Assembly (NCBI RefSeq): GCF_021654775.1
Contig: NZ_AP025343.1
Coordinates: forward strand, 3,439,501-3,503,500
Direction of reading: 5' to 3'
DNA length: 64,000 nt
From: Paenibacillus azoreducens
Lineage (GTDB): Bacteria; Bacillota; Bacilli; Paenibacillales; Paenibacillaceae
Part shown: in pieces, positions 1 through 8,360 of the stretch
Layout of the letters: each line of letters opens with the position of its first letter
Position numbering within the stretch: the stretch's first letter is position 1
Position numbers and translations under genes: made by a program
Notes under the pieces: generated by a model
Told to the model about the DNA's origin: nothing
Database searches by the model: none
What the model saw: only the letters and a program-made list of their open reading frames with translations

Positions 1-338
1 GGAGCTCCTTCAGGAACAATGCCTGCAGGGTCCTTTGGAGAGCGGTCTCCTCCGAGGTCGCAAAGAGGCTCATCCGTTCCCTTGGGCTCCGTCAATTTAC
101 CGGGAGGATTTAAACCCTTTGGCGCATGCATTTCTGCCTCCTGACCTCTATTCTGACTTGGTGCCTTACTTGCAGCCTTGCTTTCTGTCCGGTCTGCATT
201 CAGACTTACTGTCTGCAGCATCCGGGACGATACATCTGGTGATTGTGCCAGAATTGTCGTTCCCAAACCATTCATTGCCAAAGCTGTAATCAAGCTAGTA
301 ACAATGCAGATTCCAATTTTACGACCCATTAAGCCCAT
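1..338 (-). CDS. Secreted protein, N-terminal part (cut by window edge)
   Basis: An open frame runs from an ATG at 338 to the left edge without a stop (112 codons). A GAAAGGAAG ribosome site lies about 10 bases upstream; a second in-frame ATG at 329 is possible. The first 30 or so residues form a classic signal peptide: MGLMGRK, a hydrophobic core (IGICIVTSLITALAM), then a small-residue end near LAQS. It has no lipobox, so it is not the missing oligopeptide-binding lipoprotein. What follows is polar and Pro/Lys/Asp-rich low-complexity sequence, like a pro-region or linker. I do not recognise the family. Because it sits beside a peptide importer and behind a possible sigma-54 promoter (491-506), a secreted protease is an attractive guess, but nothing in the visible part proves it. 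Confidence 0.7.
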   Translation of the reverse strand, partial: MGLMGRKIGICIVTSLITALAMNGLGTTILAQSPDVSSRMLQTVSLNADRTESKAASKAPSQNRGQEAEMHAPKGLNPPGKLTEPKGTDEPLCDLGGDRSPKDPAGIVPEGA

Positions 339-490
339 ACTGCACACACTTCCTTTCAAAATTGGTAGCAGATCATCTCCAAACGTCTTACAGTCGGATC
401 CTGATCGTTTGAGCGAACCAAAAGCGTTAGCTCACCTTAAATTTACATGACGGTTTTCCCTCCTCTTTTTACCGGATACCTTCCCCAACA

Positions 491-506
491 TGCAAAATGC
501 ATTCCA
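491..506 (-). promoter_or_regulatory. Possible sigma-54 (-24/-12) promoter for the secreted protein
   Basis: Read on the minus strand the site is TGGAATGCATTTTGCA, with GG and GC separated by exactly 10 bases as sigma-54 requires. The -24 half deviates from TGGCAC, so it is weaker than the other three sites in this window. It would give an untranslated leader of about 140 bases before the ATG at 338. That leader holds short complementary arms (AAACG/CGTTT, GATCA/TGATC). It also holds a strong Shine-Dalgarno followed by ATG-TAA (minus strand, about 446-470), a start-stop with no product. Confidence 0.4.
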
Positions 507-611
507 ACCTTTACACCGGATTAGCGGCTAAAATGTGTCCATTTTTTGAACAGATCGCAACATGCATCCAACAATTTAGACAGTTCAATGACGCCGAAGG
601 ATCAAAATAAT

Positions 612-660
612 TGGAAAAAAACAACAGCCATTCCTTCGCATGCAGCGCAGATAAATGGCC
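612..660 (-). terminator. Weak candidate terminator after the opp operon
   Basis: Just downstream of the DUF3899 stop, on the minus strand, GCCATT and AATGGC can pair around a 21-base loop. They are followed by GTTG and seven T. The stem is short, so this is a candidate only. Apart from this and the promoter near 491-506, I see nothing else in the 339-671 gap. Confidence 0.35.
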
Positions 661-671
661 GTGAAATGAAT

Positions 672-971
672 TCAATGCATCAAGATGGAACACACATACG
701 TGAAGATAAACAAAATTCCTCCCGACAGCAATAAAGGATAAGTCAACCTGAACTTGCCCCATTCCTTCCATCGTTTTTCTTCTCGGTGAAAGCGGGACGC
801 ATACTCTCCCTGTTTGGTCGAGTGTTGGAAAAACCGCCTGCAGCTGTGCAAAAACCCGTTGAACAACCCGCCTTGCAGCACCAACATGCCGGCCCCCGCC
901 ATCAGCAGCAGCAAAGAGATAATCGATAAAAGATTGACAAGTTCCATGAACAAAGAATCTTTTGCTTCCAT
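672..971 (-). CDS. Small membrane protein, DUF3899-like
   Basis: A 99-residue protein with two hydrophobic segments (about residues 9-35 and 76-96) separated by a basic, polar loop. The pattern, an N-terminal helix ending in GGLFNGF and a C-terminal helix beginning YPLLLSGG, matches small DUF3899 membrane proteins as I know them; their function is unknown. It starts 12 bases after the stop of the double ABC ATPase and is the last gene of the peptide-transport operon. Ribosome site GAGGGAGG is about 6 bases upstream. The role in peptide uptake is inferred only from position. Confidence 0.7.
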   Translation of the reverse strand: MEAKDSLFMELVNLLSIISLLLLMAGAGMLVLQGGLFNGFLHSCRRFFQHSTKQGEYASRFHREEKRWKEWGKFRLTYPLLLSGGILFIFTYVCSILMH

Positions 972-983
972 TGCCTCCCTCCT

Positions 984-2978
984 CTAAGTTCGAGCCTGAT
1001 GCTGCCGCAGCGCAGGCTCTACACCTTCATCCGTACAAGCAACCCAATGCCCCCGCTCCACTTCCCGGAAGACGCGGCTGGCATCATTTTTTGCGTACAT
1101 AGCATGATCAAATACGATTCGTTTGCGTTTACGTTCCACGACAGGATCGGGAACGGGGATAGCCGAAAGTAAAGATCGCGTATAGGGATGCAGCGGATTT
1201 TCATACAGCTCGGCACTGTCTGCCAATTCCACAATGCGTCCCCGATACATGACGGCTATCCTGTCGCTAATATGCTTCACCATGGACAAGTCGTGTGCGA
1301 TGAACAAATACGTGAGCCCTTTTTCCTTCTGTAAATGCTTGAGCAGGTTCACGACCTGAGCCTGCACGGATACATCCAGCGCGGAGATGGGCTCGTCAGC
1401 GATGATGAATTCCGGACTCACGGCCAATGCGCGGGCGATGCCGATCCGCTGACGCTGACCACCGCTGAACTCGTGAGGATACCTGTTCGCATGATCGCGG
1501 TTCAACCCCACCGCCTCCAGCAACTGATACACAAATTCCCGCCGCTGCCCGGCATCTTTGGCAAACCTGTGGATATCCACCCCTTCGGCAATGATATCCG
1601 CTACAGTCATCCGCGGATTTAATGTTGAGTAAGGATCCTGGAAAATCATCTGCATACGGCGGCTCATTTGCTGGCGTTTTTCCAGAGAATTCAGCCCGGA
1701 TATGTTTTCGCCTCCATACAGAACTTTGCCTGACGTGGCTGTGTACAAACCGATGAGGGTTCTTCCGGTCGTTGATTTGCCGCAGCCGGATTCCCCCACA
1801 AGCCCAAGTGTCTCGCCTTTGTAGATATCAAAAGTAAGACCGTCGACGGCTTTATGAATTTGACCTTTGCCTAGTGGAAAGTATTTTTTCAGATTCTCCA
1901 CGGCCACCAATTTCTCCCGGGCAGCCTGCAACGTTTTCGCTTTGTCAGGATCATGAAGATGCAGCTCCCGTTGGCTTGGGGATACATACGGACGGCTAAT
2001 CTTTGGTGCATGCTCATGCAGCAACCAGGTGGCAGCATAATGCGTGGGGGAAATTTGAAACATTGGCGGTTCTTCCATAAAATCAATCTTGAGCGAATAC
2101 TTGTTGCGCGGCGCAAAAGCATCCCCTTTCGGCAGCGACATCATATTGGGAGGCGTTCCCGGGATGGAATATAATGTCCCCTCTTCTGCATGGAGCCCCG
2201 GCATGGAACCGAGCAGTCCCCAAGTATATGGATGTCTGGGGTCATAAAAAATTTCGTCGACCGTCCCTACCTCCACCGCTTTGCCCGCGTACATGACGAT
2301 GACACGTTCGGCCAGGCCAGCCACGACACCAAGATCATGTGTGATGAAAATGATCGACATGCCAAGTTTGCTCTGCAAATTCTTAAGCAGCTCCAGAATT
2401 TGCGCTTGAACCGTCACATCCAGCGCTGTTGTAGGTTCGTCGGCGATTAATATTTTCGGTTTGCACGCAAGGGCGATCGCTATGGACACCCGCTGGCGCA
2501 TACCGCCGGAAAATTGATGCGGATACTGCTTGATTCTAAGTTCCGGATTCGGAATCCCGACCATTTCCAGCAGCTCTATCGCTTCCCTTTTGGCTTTGCT
2601 CCTGCTGACACGCTGATGCTTTCGGATACACTCCATGATCTGATTGCCGACCGTCATCGTCGGATTTAATGAAGTCATCGGATCTTGCGTAATGATCGAG
2701 ATGTATGAGCCTCGAATGCCCTGCATCTGCTTCTCGGTTTTTTGAAGCAGATCCTCTCCCTCAAACCATACTTCTCCCTGTTTAATGCTGCCGATAGATT
2801 TATCGATCAGTCTCATGATGCTTTTAACCATGACAGATTTACCCGAGCCAGACTCGCCAACAATAGCGAGCGTTTCCCCTTTTTGCAATTGAAACGAGAC
2901 GCCCCGAACTGCTTGAACCTCTCCCGCATACGTGTTAAAAGTGACGGCCAAATCTTTTATAACCAAATTTTCCACCAT
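984..2978 (-). CDS. Oligopeptide ABC importer, fused two-domain ATPase (OppD-OppF type)
   Basis: This energises import of peptides through the OppB/OppC channel. A single 664-residue chain carries two complete ATPase domains. The first has Walker A GESGSGKS at 41-48, signature FSGGMRQRV and Walker [13 protein letters not shown]. The second has Walker A GESGCGKS near 394-401, signature FSGGQRQRI and Walker [13 protein letters not shown]. Each is followed by the C-terminal oligopeptide/dipeptide ATPase extension ([16 protein letters not shown]). Most Gram-positive Opp systems use separate OppD and OppF; this fused layout is like GsiA. It lies 12 bases after oppC. Peptide substrates are inferred from family and neighbours; nickel or glutathione import are alternatives for the family. 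Confidence 0.93.
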   Translation of the reverse strand: MVENLVIKDLAVTFNTYAGEVQAVRGVSFQLQKGETLAIVGESGSGKSVMVKSIMRLIDKSIGSIKQGEVWFEGEDLLQKTEKQMQGIRGSYISIITQDPMTSLNPTMTVGNQIMECIRKHQRVSRSKAKREAIELLEMVGIPNPELRIKQYPHQFSGGMRQRVSIAIALACKPKILIADEPTTALDVTVQAQILELLKNLQSKLGMSIIFITHDLGVVAGLAERVIVMYAGKAVEVGTVDEIFYDPRHPYTWGLLGSMPGLHAEEGTLYSIPGTPPNMMSLPKGDAFAPRNKYSLKIDFMEEPPMFQISPTHYAATWLLHEHAPKISRPYVSPSQRELHLHDPDKAKTLQAAREKLVAVENLKKYFPLGKGQIHKAVDGLTFDIYKGETLGLVGESGCGKSTTGRTLIGLYTATSGKVLYGGENISGLNSLEKRQQMSRRMQMIFQDPYSTLNPRMTVADIIAEGVDIHRFAKDAGQRREFVYQLLEAVGLNRDHANRYPHEFSGGQRQRIGIARALAVSPEFIIADEPISALDVSVQAQVVNLLKHLQKEKGLTYLFIAHDLSMVKHISDRIAVMYRGRIVELADSAELYENPLHPYTRSLLSAIPVPDPVVERKRKRIVFDHAMYAKNDASRVFREVERGHWVACTDEGVEPALRQHQART

Positions 2979-2990
2979 TCAGGCTTCCTC

Positions 2991-4010
2991 CTATCTGCGT
3001 ATTTTGGGGTCCAGCGCGTCTCTAAGACCGTCACCCAGCAAATTAAAGCTGATCATAATCAAACTAATAATGACGGATGATGAGATCATCATATGCGGAT
3101 TAATCCGCATCATCTTAAATCCATCATTAACAAGTGTGCCAAGCGATGCGACCGGCGGTTGAAGGCCAAGCCCGATGAAGCTGAGAAAGGCTTCCGTAAA
3201 GATGGCGCCGGGAACGGTGAACATGGACGTGACGATGATAGGTCCCAGCGTATTCGGTATAAGATGTTTCCACAAAAGCCGGAAGTCTTTAGCGCCAAGC
3301 GTTCTGGCTGCCAGTACATATTCCTGATCCTTCAGCTTGAGAATTTGACCGCGCACGATCCGCGCCATGCCGATCCAACCGGTTAAAACCATCGCGATCG
3401 TGAGCGTCATAATGCCCGGTTTTAATACCAGAATCAACAGAATAGTGACAATCAGGTTGGGGATTCCCACCAATACTTCGACAATCCGCTGCATTACATT
3501 ATCAACCTTTCCGCCGTAAAATGCGGATATGCCGCCGTAGGCCACCCCGATAATCAGATCGATGGCCGCTGCGAGAAGAGCAATATAAAGGGATACCCGG
3601 GTGCCTTGCCAGACGCGTGTCCACAGGTCCCTGCCGAGCTCATCCGTGCCGAACCAGAAATAGTCGGTAACGCCTTTTCTGGCATATTGGTCGATTCCGT
3701 TCATATCCTTGCCGCTAAAACCAAGCCAGCTTATATTCTCTAAAACCGGCACTTTAGGGGGCAGCTTAGAGCGTACCAGATCCTGATCATCGAATCCGAA
3801 TTTGCTCATCGAAGGGCCGATAATCGACATAATGACAAGAATCGTAATAATTATTAATCCAATTAAAGCGGCTTTATTTCTAAGAAAACGCTTGCAAGTA
3901 TCTTGCCAATACGTTAACGTTCGGCCTGCAACTGCCTCCTGCCCTACCATCGAGTTTTCAGCCGCTTCAAACAAATCCTCTGTATACGTTTTGATTTGAG
4001 TGCTCATCAT
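2991..4010 (-). CDS. oppC: Oligopeptide ABC importer permease OppC
   Basis: A 339-residue inner-membrane permease with an N-terminal cytoplasmic stretch, a first helix near residues 45-70 (LIGLIIITILVIMSI), a periplasmic-side loop and five further helices. The ATPase-coupling loop carries ARTLGAKDFRLLWKHLIPN, typical of OppC/DppC. The characteristic WFGTDELGRDLWTRVWQGTR motif ahead of helix 2 is present. Its start overlaps the end of oppB by four bases (ATGA), indicating translational coupling. The function follows clearly from the family; the exact peptide range is not visible. Confidence 0.93.
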   Translation of the reverse strand: MMSTQIKTYTEDLFEAAENSMVGQEAVAGRTLTYWQDTCKRFLRNKAALIGLIIITILVIMSIIGPSMSKFGFDDQDLVRSKLPPKVPVLENISWLGFSGKDMNGIDQYARKGVTDYFWFGTDELGRDLWTRVWQGTRVSLYIALLAAAIDLIIGVAYGGISAFYGGKVDNVMQRIVEVLVGIPNLIVTILLILVLKPGIMTLTIAMVLTGWIGMARIVRGQILKLKDQEYVLAARTLGAKDFRLLWKHLIPNTLGPIIVTSMFTVPGAIFTEAFLSFIGLGLQPPVASLGTLVNDGFKMMRINPHMMISSSVIISLIMISFNLLGDGLRDALDPKIRR

Positions 4011-4933
4011 TGCTTTCCTCCCGTCAGGCGTATTCTCGGATCAATGACGCCGTACAACAGATCGACGACGAACACGATTCCGATAAACAATGCGGCGTAA
4101 AATAAGGTTGTTCCCATGATCATCGGATAGTCGTTCGTCATGATGGATCTGGTAAACTGCTCGCCAAGGCCGGGAATGCTGAATATTTGCTCGATAATCA
4201 GCGTTCCCGTCATTAAGTTAATGGTCATCGGTCCGAGCAAAGTGACGATTGGAATCAGGGCGTTCCTCAGTCCATGCCTGAACAAAACGGCAGTACCGCT
4301 TAATCCTCTTGCTTTGGCCATCACGATGTAGTCCTGGCTAAGAATCTCGATCATCTCCGTGCGCATGAACCGGGCCATCGTTGCAATGACGCCGACAGCC
4401 ATTGAGATCGTCGGCAAAATGCTGCTCGCAAACCCGTCCCAAAACGCAATTGGCAGCCATTGAAGTCTGACGCCGACCCAGTACTGAAGCAGACCGGCAA
4501 ATACGAAAGAAGGAATAGATACGCCAAGTACGGATATGATCATCGAAGAATAATCCAGAGCGCTGTTTTGCTTTAAGGCGGCGAACATCCCGAGGAGCAG
4601 TCCCACTACGGTCCCCAGAATGATAGCCTGACCGCCGAGCACTGCAGATGCCCCGATTCTTTCACTTATGACTTTGGTGACGGGCCGACCTTCAAATTGA
4701 AACGATTCTCCCAAGTCTCCCTTCAATATATTTGCCATGTATTTGACGTAGCGAAGGGCAACAGGTTTATCCAGCCCATACTTTTCATACAAGGCTTCCT
4801 TTTGGGTCTGGGACAGCTTCTCGTCATTAAACGGCGATCCTGGCAGCGTTTGCATGAGCAAGAAAGTAAACGTGGCGATTACAAGAAAGGTGATGATCAT
4901 ATATCCAATTCTTCCTGCAATGTATTTCCCCAT
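4007..4933 (-). CDS. oppB: Oligopeptide ABC importer permease OppB
   Basis: A 308-residue permease of the OppB/DppB type. It begins MGKYIAGRIGYMI with a first helix, has the QTLPGSPF element right after it, and the conserved GLRNALIPIVTLLGP coupling region. The reading frame is open 17 codons further upstream, but the ATG at 4933 has GGAGG seven bases before it and gives the normal OppB N-terminus, so it is preferred. It follows the M24 peptidase gene by about 75 bases and overlaps oppC. No substrate-binding lipoprotein is found in this operon within the window; it must be encoded elsewhere or beyond the left edge. Confidence 0.93.
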   Translation of the reverse strand: MGKYIAGRIGYMIITFLVIATFTFLLMQTLPGSPFNDEKLSQTQKEALYEKYGLDKPVALRYVKYMANILKGDLGESFQFEGRPVTKVISERIGASAVLGGQAIILGTVVGLLLGMFAALKQNSALDYSSMIISVLGVSIPSFVFAGLLQYWVGVRLQWLPIAFWDGFASSILPTISMAVGVIATMARFMRTEMIEILSQDYIVMAKARGLSGTAVLFRHGLRNALIPIVTLLGPMTINLMTGTLIIEQIFSIPGLGEQFTRSIMTNDYPMIMGTTLFYAALFIGIVFVVDLLYGVIDPRIRLTGGKQ

Positions 4934-5008
4934 AAACCTACCTCCATAAGTTTTCCAAACCGGGAACGCAGGCATTTTGCCCATGATGCCGTTTTGGCGA
5001 GAATGACC

Positions 5009-6115
5009 CTATAATCTGCGTAATTGCTTTGGATATGTTGTCAGAATCTCAACCTTGCCGCCCGAATGTACGCAAATATCGTCCTCGATTCGTACTCCGC
5101 CAATGGCAGGCAGATAGATACCCGGTTCAATCGTGAAAACATGGCCCGGCTGAACGACCTGAGTATTTTCCCCGTGAATCGAAGGGATTTCATGGAAGTC
5201 CAGACCTAAGCCGTGACCGATCCGGTTGTTGAAATAAGCTCCGTACCCCCGCGCAGCGATGACCTCTCTTCCCGCCCGGTCGATATGTCCATAAGGGGTG
5301 CCGATCTTTACTTTTTCAATTGCCGCCAGATTAGACTCAAGCACGATCTCATAAATTTCCTCCTGTTTTTTGGTCCCTTCCCCAATAACAAAGGTGCGGG
5401 TGATATCCGAGCAAAATCCGCCCGCATAAACGCCAAAATCAACAAGCAAAAAGTCGTTTTCCATTATCGGATAAGGGCCCGGTTTGCCGTGGGGCAAACA
5501 TGACCTTTTGCCGGTTAATATGATCGTTTCGAACGCCGGCTTATCGCCGCCGAGTTTCCTGATCCTGTACTCCAGCTCAGCGGTCAGATCGAGCTCCGTC
5601 ATGCCGACGCGTACCTGCCGTAATGCAGTCTCAAGCGCTTCTTCCGTGATTGCTATCGCGCGGCGGATTTGCACGAGATCATGATCGGACTTGATCAACC
5701 GCTCTAAAGCGATGAATTCTTCAATGTCGTTGGTATTGGCGCCGGTAAACAGCTCTTGCAGACGCTCCAGCCTATGAACGCTGAACGTTTTCTTTTCCAA
5801 ACCGATCGTGCCGATCCGTTTGCCGCCGATTTTGGCGTTCAGCAGAATAAACGGATTATCGGTATCCGAGCAAGGAATCATGTCACGAACGACAGAATGT
5901 TGTTCCGCCGCTTCCAGATCCAGACTTGGAACGATCATGAAGGTTTGCTCGCGTTCGGCATCGACGACCAGCGCCATGAACCGTTCATGCGGATCGGAAT
6001 AGAAGCCGCTAAAGTAATAAATATTCATTGGATTCGTAATGAGGGCAATGTCAATCTGCTCACGCTTCAAATAATCCCGCAATCTGTTTAATCTTTGTTC
6101 ATACATAGAGTTCAT
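5009..6115 (-). CDS. M24-family metallopeptidase (Xaa-Pro peptidase/prolidase type)
   Basis: A cytoplasmic 368-residue enzyme expected to cleave the bond before proline (or hydroxyproline) in short peptides. The N-terminal half is the creatinase-like domain (YFSGFYSDPHERF). The C-terminal pita-bread domain shows the dinuclear metal ligands in order: Asp in LLVDFGVYAGGFCSDITRT (two Asp), His in NRIGHGLGLDFHE, Glu in FTIEPGIY and Glu in GVRIEDD. The length is normal for the family. Ribosome site AAAAGGAGG precedes the ATG. It is the first gene of the opp operon, behind a sigma-54 promoter (6282-6297), so peptide import and X-Pro cleavage are made together. A different M24 dipeptidase specificity cannot be excluded. 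Confidence 0.88.
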   Translation of the reverse strand: MNSMYEQRLNRLRDYLKREQIDIALITNPMNIYYFSGFYSDPHERFMALVVDAEREQTFMIVPSLDLEAAEQHSVVRDMIPCSDTDNPFILLNAKIGGKRIGTIGLEKKTFSVHRLERLQELFTGANTNDIEEFIALERLIKSDHDLVQIRRAIAITEEALETALRQVRVGMTELDLTAELEYRIRKLGGDKPAFETIILTGKRSCLPHGKPGPYPIMENDFLLVDFGVYAGGFCSDITRTFVIGEGTKKQEEIYEIVLESNLAAIEKVKIGTPYGHIDRAGREVIAARGYGAYFNNRIGHGLGLDFHEIPSIHGENTQVVQPGHVFTIEPGIYLPAIGGVRIEDDICVHSGGKVEILTTYPKQLRRL

Positions 6116-6141
6116 TTTTTCTTAACCTCCTTTTTAACTGA

Positions 6142-6255
6142 GGATTTTGCAAAAATCCAAGGAGCGACTTTCAATCGGCAATATATAGAGCGAAACGGTT
6201 TAGTTCGTCTATATATTGAACCCGGGAGCGGCTGGAATCGAATTTTGCAAAATCC
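6142..6255. promoter_or_regulatory. Palindromes in the divergent sigma-54 control region
   Basis: Two near-identical palindromes, GGATTTTGCAAAAATCC at 6142-6158 and GAATTTTGCAAAATCC at 6240-6255, flank a longer inverted repeat at 6179-6218. Its arms read CAATATATAG..CGAA and TTCG..CTATATATTG, with a loop of about 9 bases. They lie between two divergent sigma-54 promoters. Sigma-54 promoters need an activator bound at a distance, so these are the best candidates here for its enhancer sites. The large inverted repeat is also inside the predicted leader of the peptidase mRNA and could fold as a hairpin. Function is inferred. Confidence 0.45.
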
Positions 6256-6281
6256 TGAACGATTTTCTCATCCTGCCATTC

Positions 6282-6297
6282 AGCAAAAATCATGCCA
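6282..6297 (-). promoter_or_regulatory. Sigma-54 promoter of the peptidase-opp operon
   Basis: On the minus strand the site reads TGGCATGATTTTTGCT. It matches the sigma-54 consensus TGGCAC-N5-TTGCA at every key base, with GG and GC exactly 10 bases apart. Transcription would begin near 6271 and give a leader of about 155 bases before the M24 peptidase start at 6115. It is divergent from the plus-strand site at 6436-6451, 139 bases away. Confidence 0.8.
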
Positions 6298-6435
6298 GTT
6301 AAACGGTATGATGCATCTGCAATGAAAAAGGCTTCTGTCCAGCTTTCTTAACACAGCGAATGCTGTATGTGTATAAATTAGAGTTCGAATGACGCAAAAA
6401 ATCGGACTCTTGTTTATTTTTGTCCCGGTTATCGT

Positions 6436-6451
6436 TGGCGAGATATTTGCT
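6436..6451 (+). promoter_or_regulatory. Sigma-54 promoter of the [2Fe-2S]/FAD oxidoreductase operon
   Basis: The site reads TGGCGAGATATTTGCT, with GG and GC exactly 10 bases apart. Predicted initiation is near 6462, about 40 bases before the chosen ATG at 6503. An ATG at 6476 lies only 14 bases from the predicted transcript end and has no ribosome site, which supports the later start. The factor needed is encoded by rpoN in this window. Confidence 0.8.
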
Positions 6452-6502
6452 AGAGAAGTATTAAATCTTGACTGAATGAAGAACCGGAAAGGATGGAATC
6501 TA

Positions 6503-6775
6503 ATGGAAACGCAATCAGTAATCGTTTGTCGATGTGAAGAAGTGGACTTGAAGCAATTGCTTGAAACGGCCGAACGGTACTCCTGCTCTTCACGCGAATT
6601 GAAACTTCGTTCACGGGCAGGCATGGGGTACTGCGGCGGTCGGACCTGTCGTTTGCTTGTCGATTCGATTGTACAGCAGCTTACAGATACGCAGGCATCC
6701 AATGAAATACCGCTCAAACATCAGCCGCCTGTTCGACCTGTCACATTTCAAAACTTGGGAGGAGGCCTTTCATGA
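6503..6775 (+). CDS. BFD-like [2Fe-2S] protein
   Basis: A 90-residue iron-sulfur protein beginning METQSVIVCRCEE. It has the BFD-type cluster signature: a CxC pair near residue 9 (VCRCEEVD) and a CxxxxC pair about 35 residues later (GYCGGRTC). Such domains are separate small subunits or fused parts of multi-subunit FAD amino-acid dehydrogenases, where they pass electrons from the flavin. The frame is open to an ATG at 6476, but the start at 6503 has AAAGGATGG before it. The last four bases overlap the next gene (ATGA). With its neighbours it probably forms the electron-transfer part of a D-hydroxyproline or related dehydrogenase. Confidence 0.85.
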   Translation: METQSVIVCRCEEVDLKQLLETAERYSCSSRELKLRSRAGMGYCGGRTCRLLVDSIVQQLTDTQASNEIPLKHQPPVRPVTFQNLGGGLS

Positions 6776-7104
6776 AATATGGTCGCGTTACGAATCATCC
6801 CGTTTTGGGGACTTTAGACGAACGAGAAAGCCTCCGCTTTTTGTTTGATGATCAAGAATTCGAAGCTTTCGAGGGGGAAACAATCGCGGCAGCCTTGCTT
6901 GCCAATGGTGTGCGCACACTTCGCCGTCATGAAGAAACCGGCACGCCCCGCGGCATTTATTGCAATATCGGACACTGTTTCGAATGCCGCGTGACAATCG
7001 ATGGGATAACCGGACAACGAGCTTGCCTTACTGTGCTGAAGGATGGTATGAATATCCGTTCAGGTAAGACGCTTCCTGCCCCGTTAAAGAAAGGAGTCCA
7101 TTAA
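6772..7104 (+). CDS. [2Fe-2S] ferredoxin-like subunit (HcnA/sarcosine-oxidase-alpha N-terminal type)
   Basis: A 110-residue protein with a plant-type ferredoxin fold. It has the FEGETIAAALLANGVRTLRR stretch typical of the Fer2_4 family, the cysteine cluster YCNIGHCFECRV and a fourth Cys in QRACLT. This family supplies the small subunit of HcnABC-type and heteromeric D-proline/D-hydroxyproline dehydrogenases. It is translationally coupled to the BFD-like gene upstream and sits two bases before the FAD subunit. The residues seen support cluster binding; the enzyme it belongs to is inferred from context. Confidence 0.88.
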   Translation: MKYGRVTNHPVLGTLDERESLRFLFDDQEFEAFEGETIAAALLANGVRTLRRHEETGTPRGIYCNIGHCFECRVTIDGITGQRACLTVLKDGMNIRSGKTLPAPLKKGVH

Positions 7105-7106
7105 GA

Positions 7107-8309
7107 ATGACAGATGTGCTTATCGTCGGCGCTGGTCCTGCTGGCCTATCTGCTGCTATTTCCTGTGCGGAAAGGGGGCTGCAGGTTCAAGTCATCGACG
7201 AATTCATGAGACCGGGAGGCAGATTGCTTGGTCAGTTGTATCAGGAACCGGACGGCTCTTGGTGGAACGGGATCGAAGAAGCGGCCAAACTTCAAGATAA
7301 GGCTGCATCACTAGGCGTCGAGCTTCAACTTGGCATATCCGTTATCGACTTAAATCATTCGGACGACGGCTGGATGGTTTATACATCGACCGGTATCCTT
7401 AAAGCGCCGGCCCTCTTACTTGCGACAGGCGCGGCAGAAACGGCTTGTCCTATTCCGGGTTGGACACTGCCGGGTGTCATGTCCATCGGCGCCGCTCAAG
7501 TGATGACGAATGTACACAGAGTCCGCGTAGGTATGCGTGGAGTCATTGTAGGGATCAATGTGCTGTCGATGGCGATTGCGCAAGAACTTGAGCTCGCGGG
7601 CATCAGGATCGCCGCCATGGTGCTTCCCGCTAAAAATATGATCAATCATGATGCGGGGGATCCTAGAAAAGTGATGCAGTCCATCGTCCGCCTCGGTCAT
7701 CTTGCGCCATCTCCCCTACTTCGCCTTGGCAGCGGCTTAATGCGCTATACCCCTCTGCAATCCTTGGGACTTCACTTATACCCCAAAGGAGGTTTTAAGG
7801 TTTGGGGGATTCCTGTCCAGCTGCGCAAAGCTGCAGTAGAAATTGAAGGCATTGAGAAAGTGGAGAGCGTACGTGTGGCGAATTTGTCGCCGGACGGCAA
7901 TATTGTCCCGGGCACTTCTAGAAGCTTGCCGGTCGATTTCGTGTGCATGGCTGGAGGCCTTTATCCTTTAGCCGAACTGGCGGCAGTCGCCGGCTGCCCC
8001 TTCCGGTATATCCCTGAATTGGGGGGACATATTCCGCTTCACAATGCTCGAATGCAGACGCCGCTCGCAGGGTTGTTCGTAGCCGGCAATATTACCGGCA
8101 TTGAAAGCGCCAAGATCGCTGCTGCTCAAGGTACCGTTGCCGGCTTATCGATCGCGGCTTTCCATCAAGTCAGCGGAACTGAAGAAGATCTGCGGGAATC
8201 CATTCAAAATCTTCGCATAACTCGCGCGAAGGCTTCGATCCAGTTTCACCCTCAAGTCGCGGAAGGACGGCAGCGCTTGGAGTCGATATACAGCGAAAAC
8301 TTCAGTTAA
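7107..8309 (+). CDS. FAD/NAD(P)-binding oxidoreductase subunit (HcnB-like)
   Basis: A 400-residue flavoprotein with the N-terminal dinucleotide-binding motif VGAGPAGLSAAISCAERG (residues 6-23), a second nucleotide-binding region near LLATGAAETACPIPGWTLPG and a C-terminal FAD motif (GLFVAGNITGIESAKIAAAQG). The layout matches the HcnB/alpha subunit of multi-component amino-acid dehydrogenases rather than a single-chain amine oxidase. It is the last gene of the plus-strand sigma-54 operon and is followed directly by a strong terminator. The DAO-type catalytic subunit that usually accompanies HcnA/HcnB is not in the window. Confidence 0.88.
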   Translation: MTDVLIVGAGPAGLSAAISCAERGLQVQVIDEFMRPGGRLLGQLYQEPDGSWWNGIEEAAKLQDKAASLGVELQLGISVIDLNHSDDGWMVYTSTGILKAPALLLATGAAETACPIPGWTLPGVMSIGAAQVMTNVHRVRVGMRGVIVGINVLSMAIAQELELAGIRIAAMVLPAKNMINHDAGDPRKVMQSIVRLGHLAPSPLLRLGSGLMRYTPLQSLGLHLYPKGGFKVWGIPVQLRKAAVEIEGIEKVESVRVANLSPDGNIVPGTSRSLPVDFVCMAGGLYPLAELAAVAGCPFRYIPELGGHIPLHNARMQTPLAGLFVAGNITGIESAKIAAAQGTVAGLSIAAFHQVSGTEEDLRESIQNLRITRAKASIQFHPQVAEGRQRLESIYSENFS

Positions 8310-8349
8310 AAATTCGGCCGGGAATAACTCATTCCCGGCCGAATTTTTT
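8309..8349 (+). terminator. Strong intrinsic terminator
   Basis: A perfect 17-base-pair stem (AAAATTCGGCCGGGAAT with its complement) around a five-base loop, ending in six T. It overlaps the stop codon of the FAD subunit. The A-run on the other side also lets it work on the minus strand. Confidence 0.93.
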
Positions 8350-8360
8350 AGATAATTTAT

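Noticed and set aside
511..771. An 86-codon minus-strand frame overlapping the DUF3899 gene
   Set aside because: Out of frame with the DUF3899 protein, no ribosome site, and composition rich in Cys/His typical of shadows.
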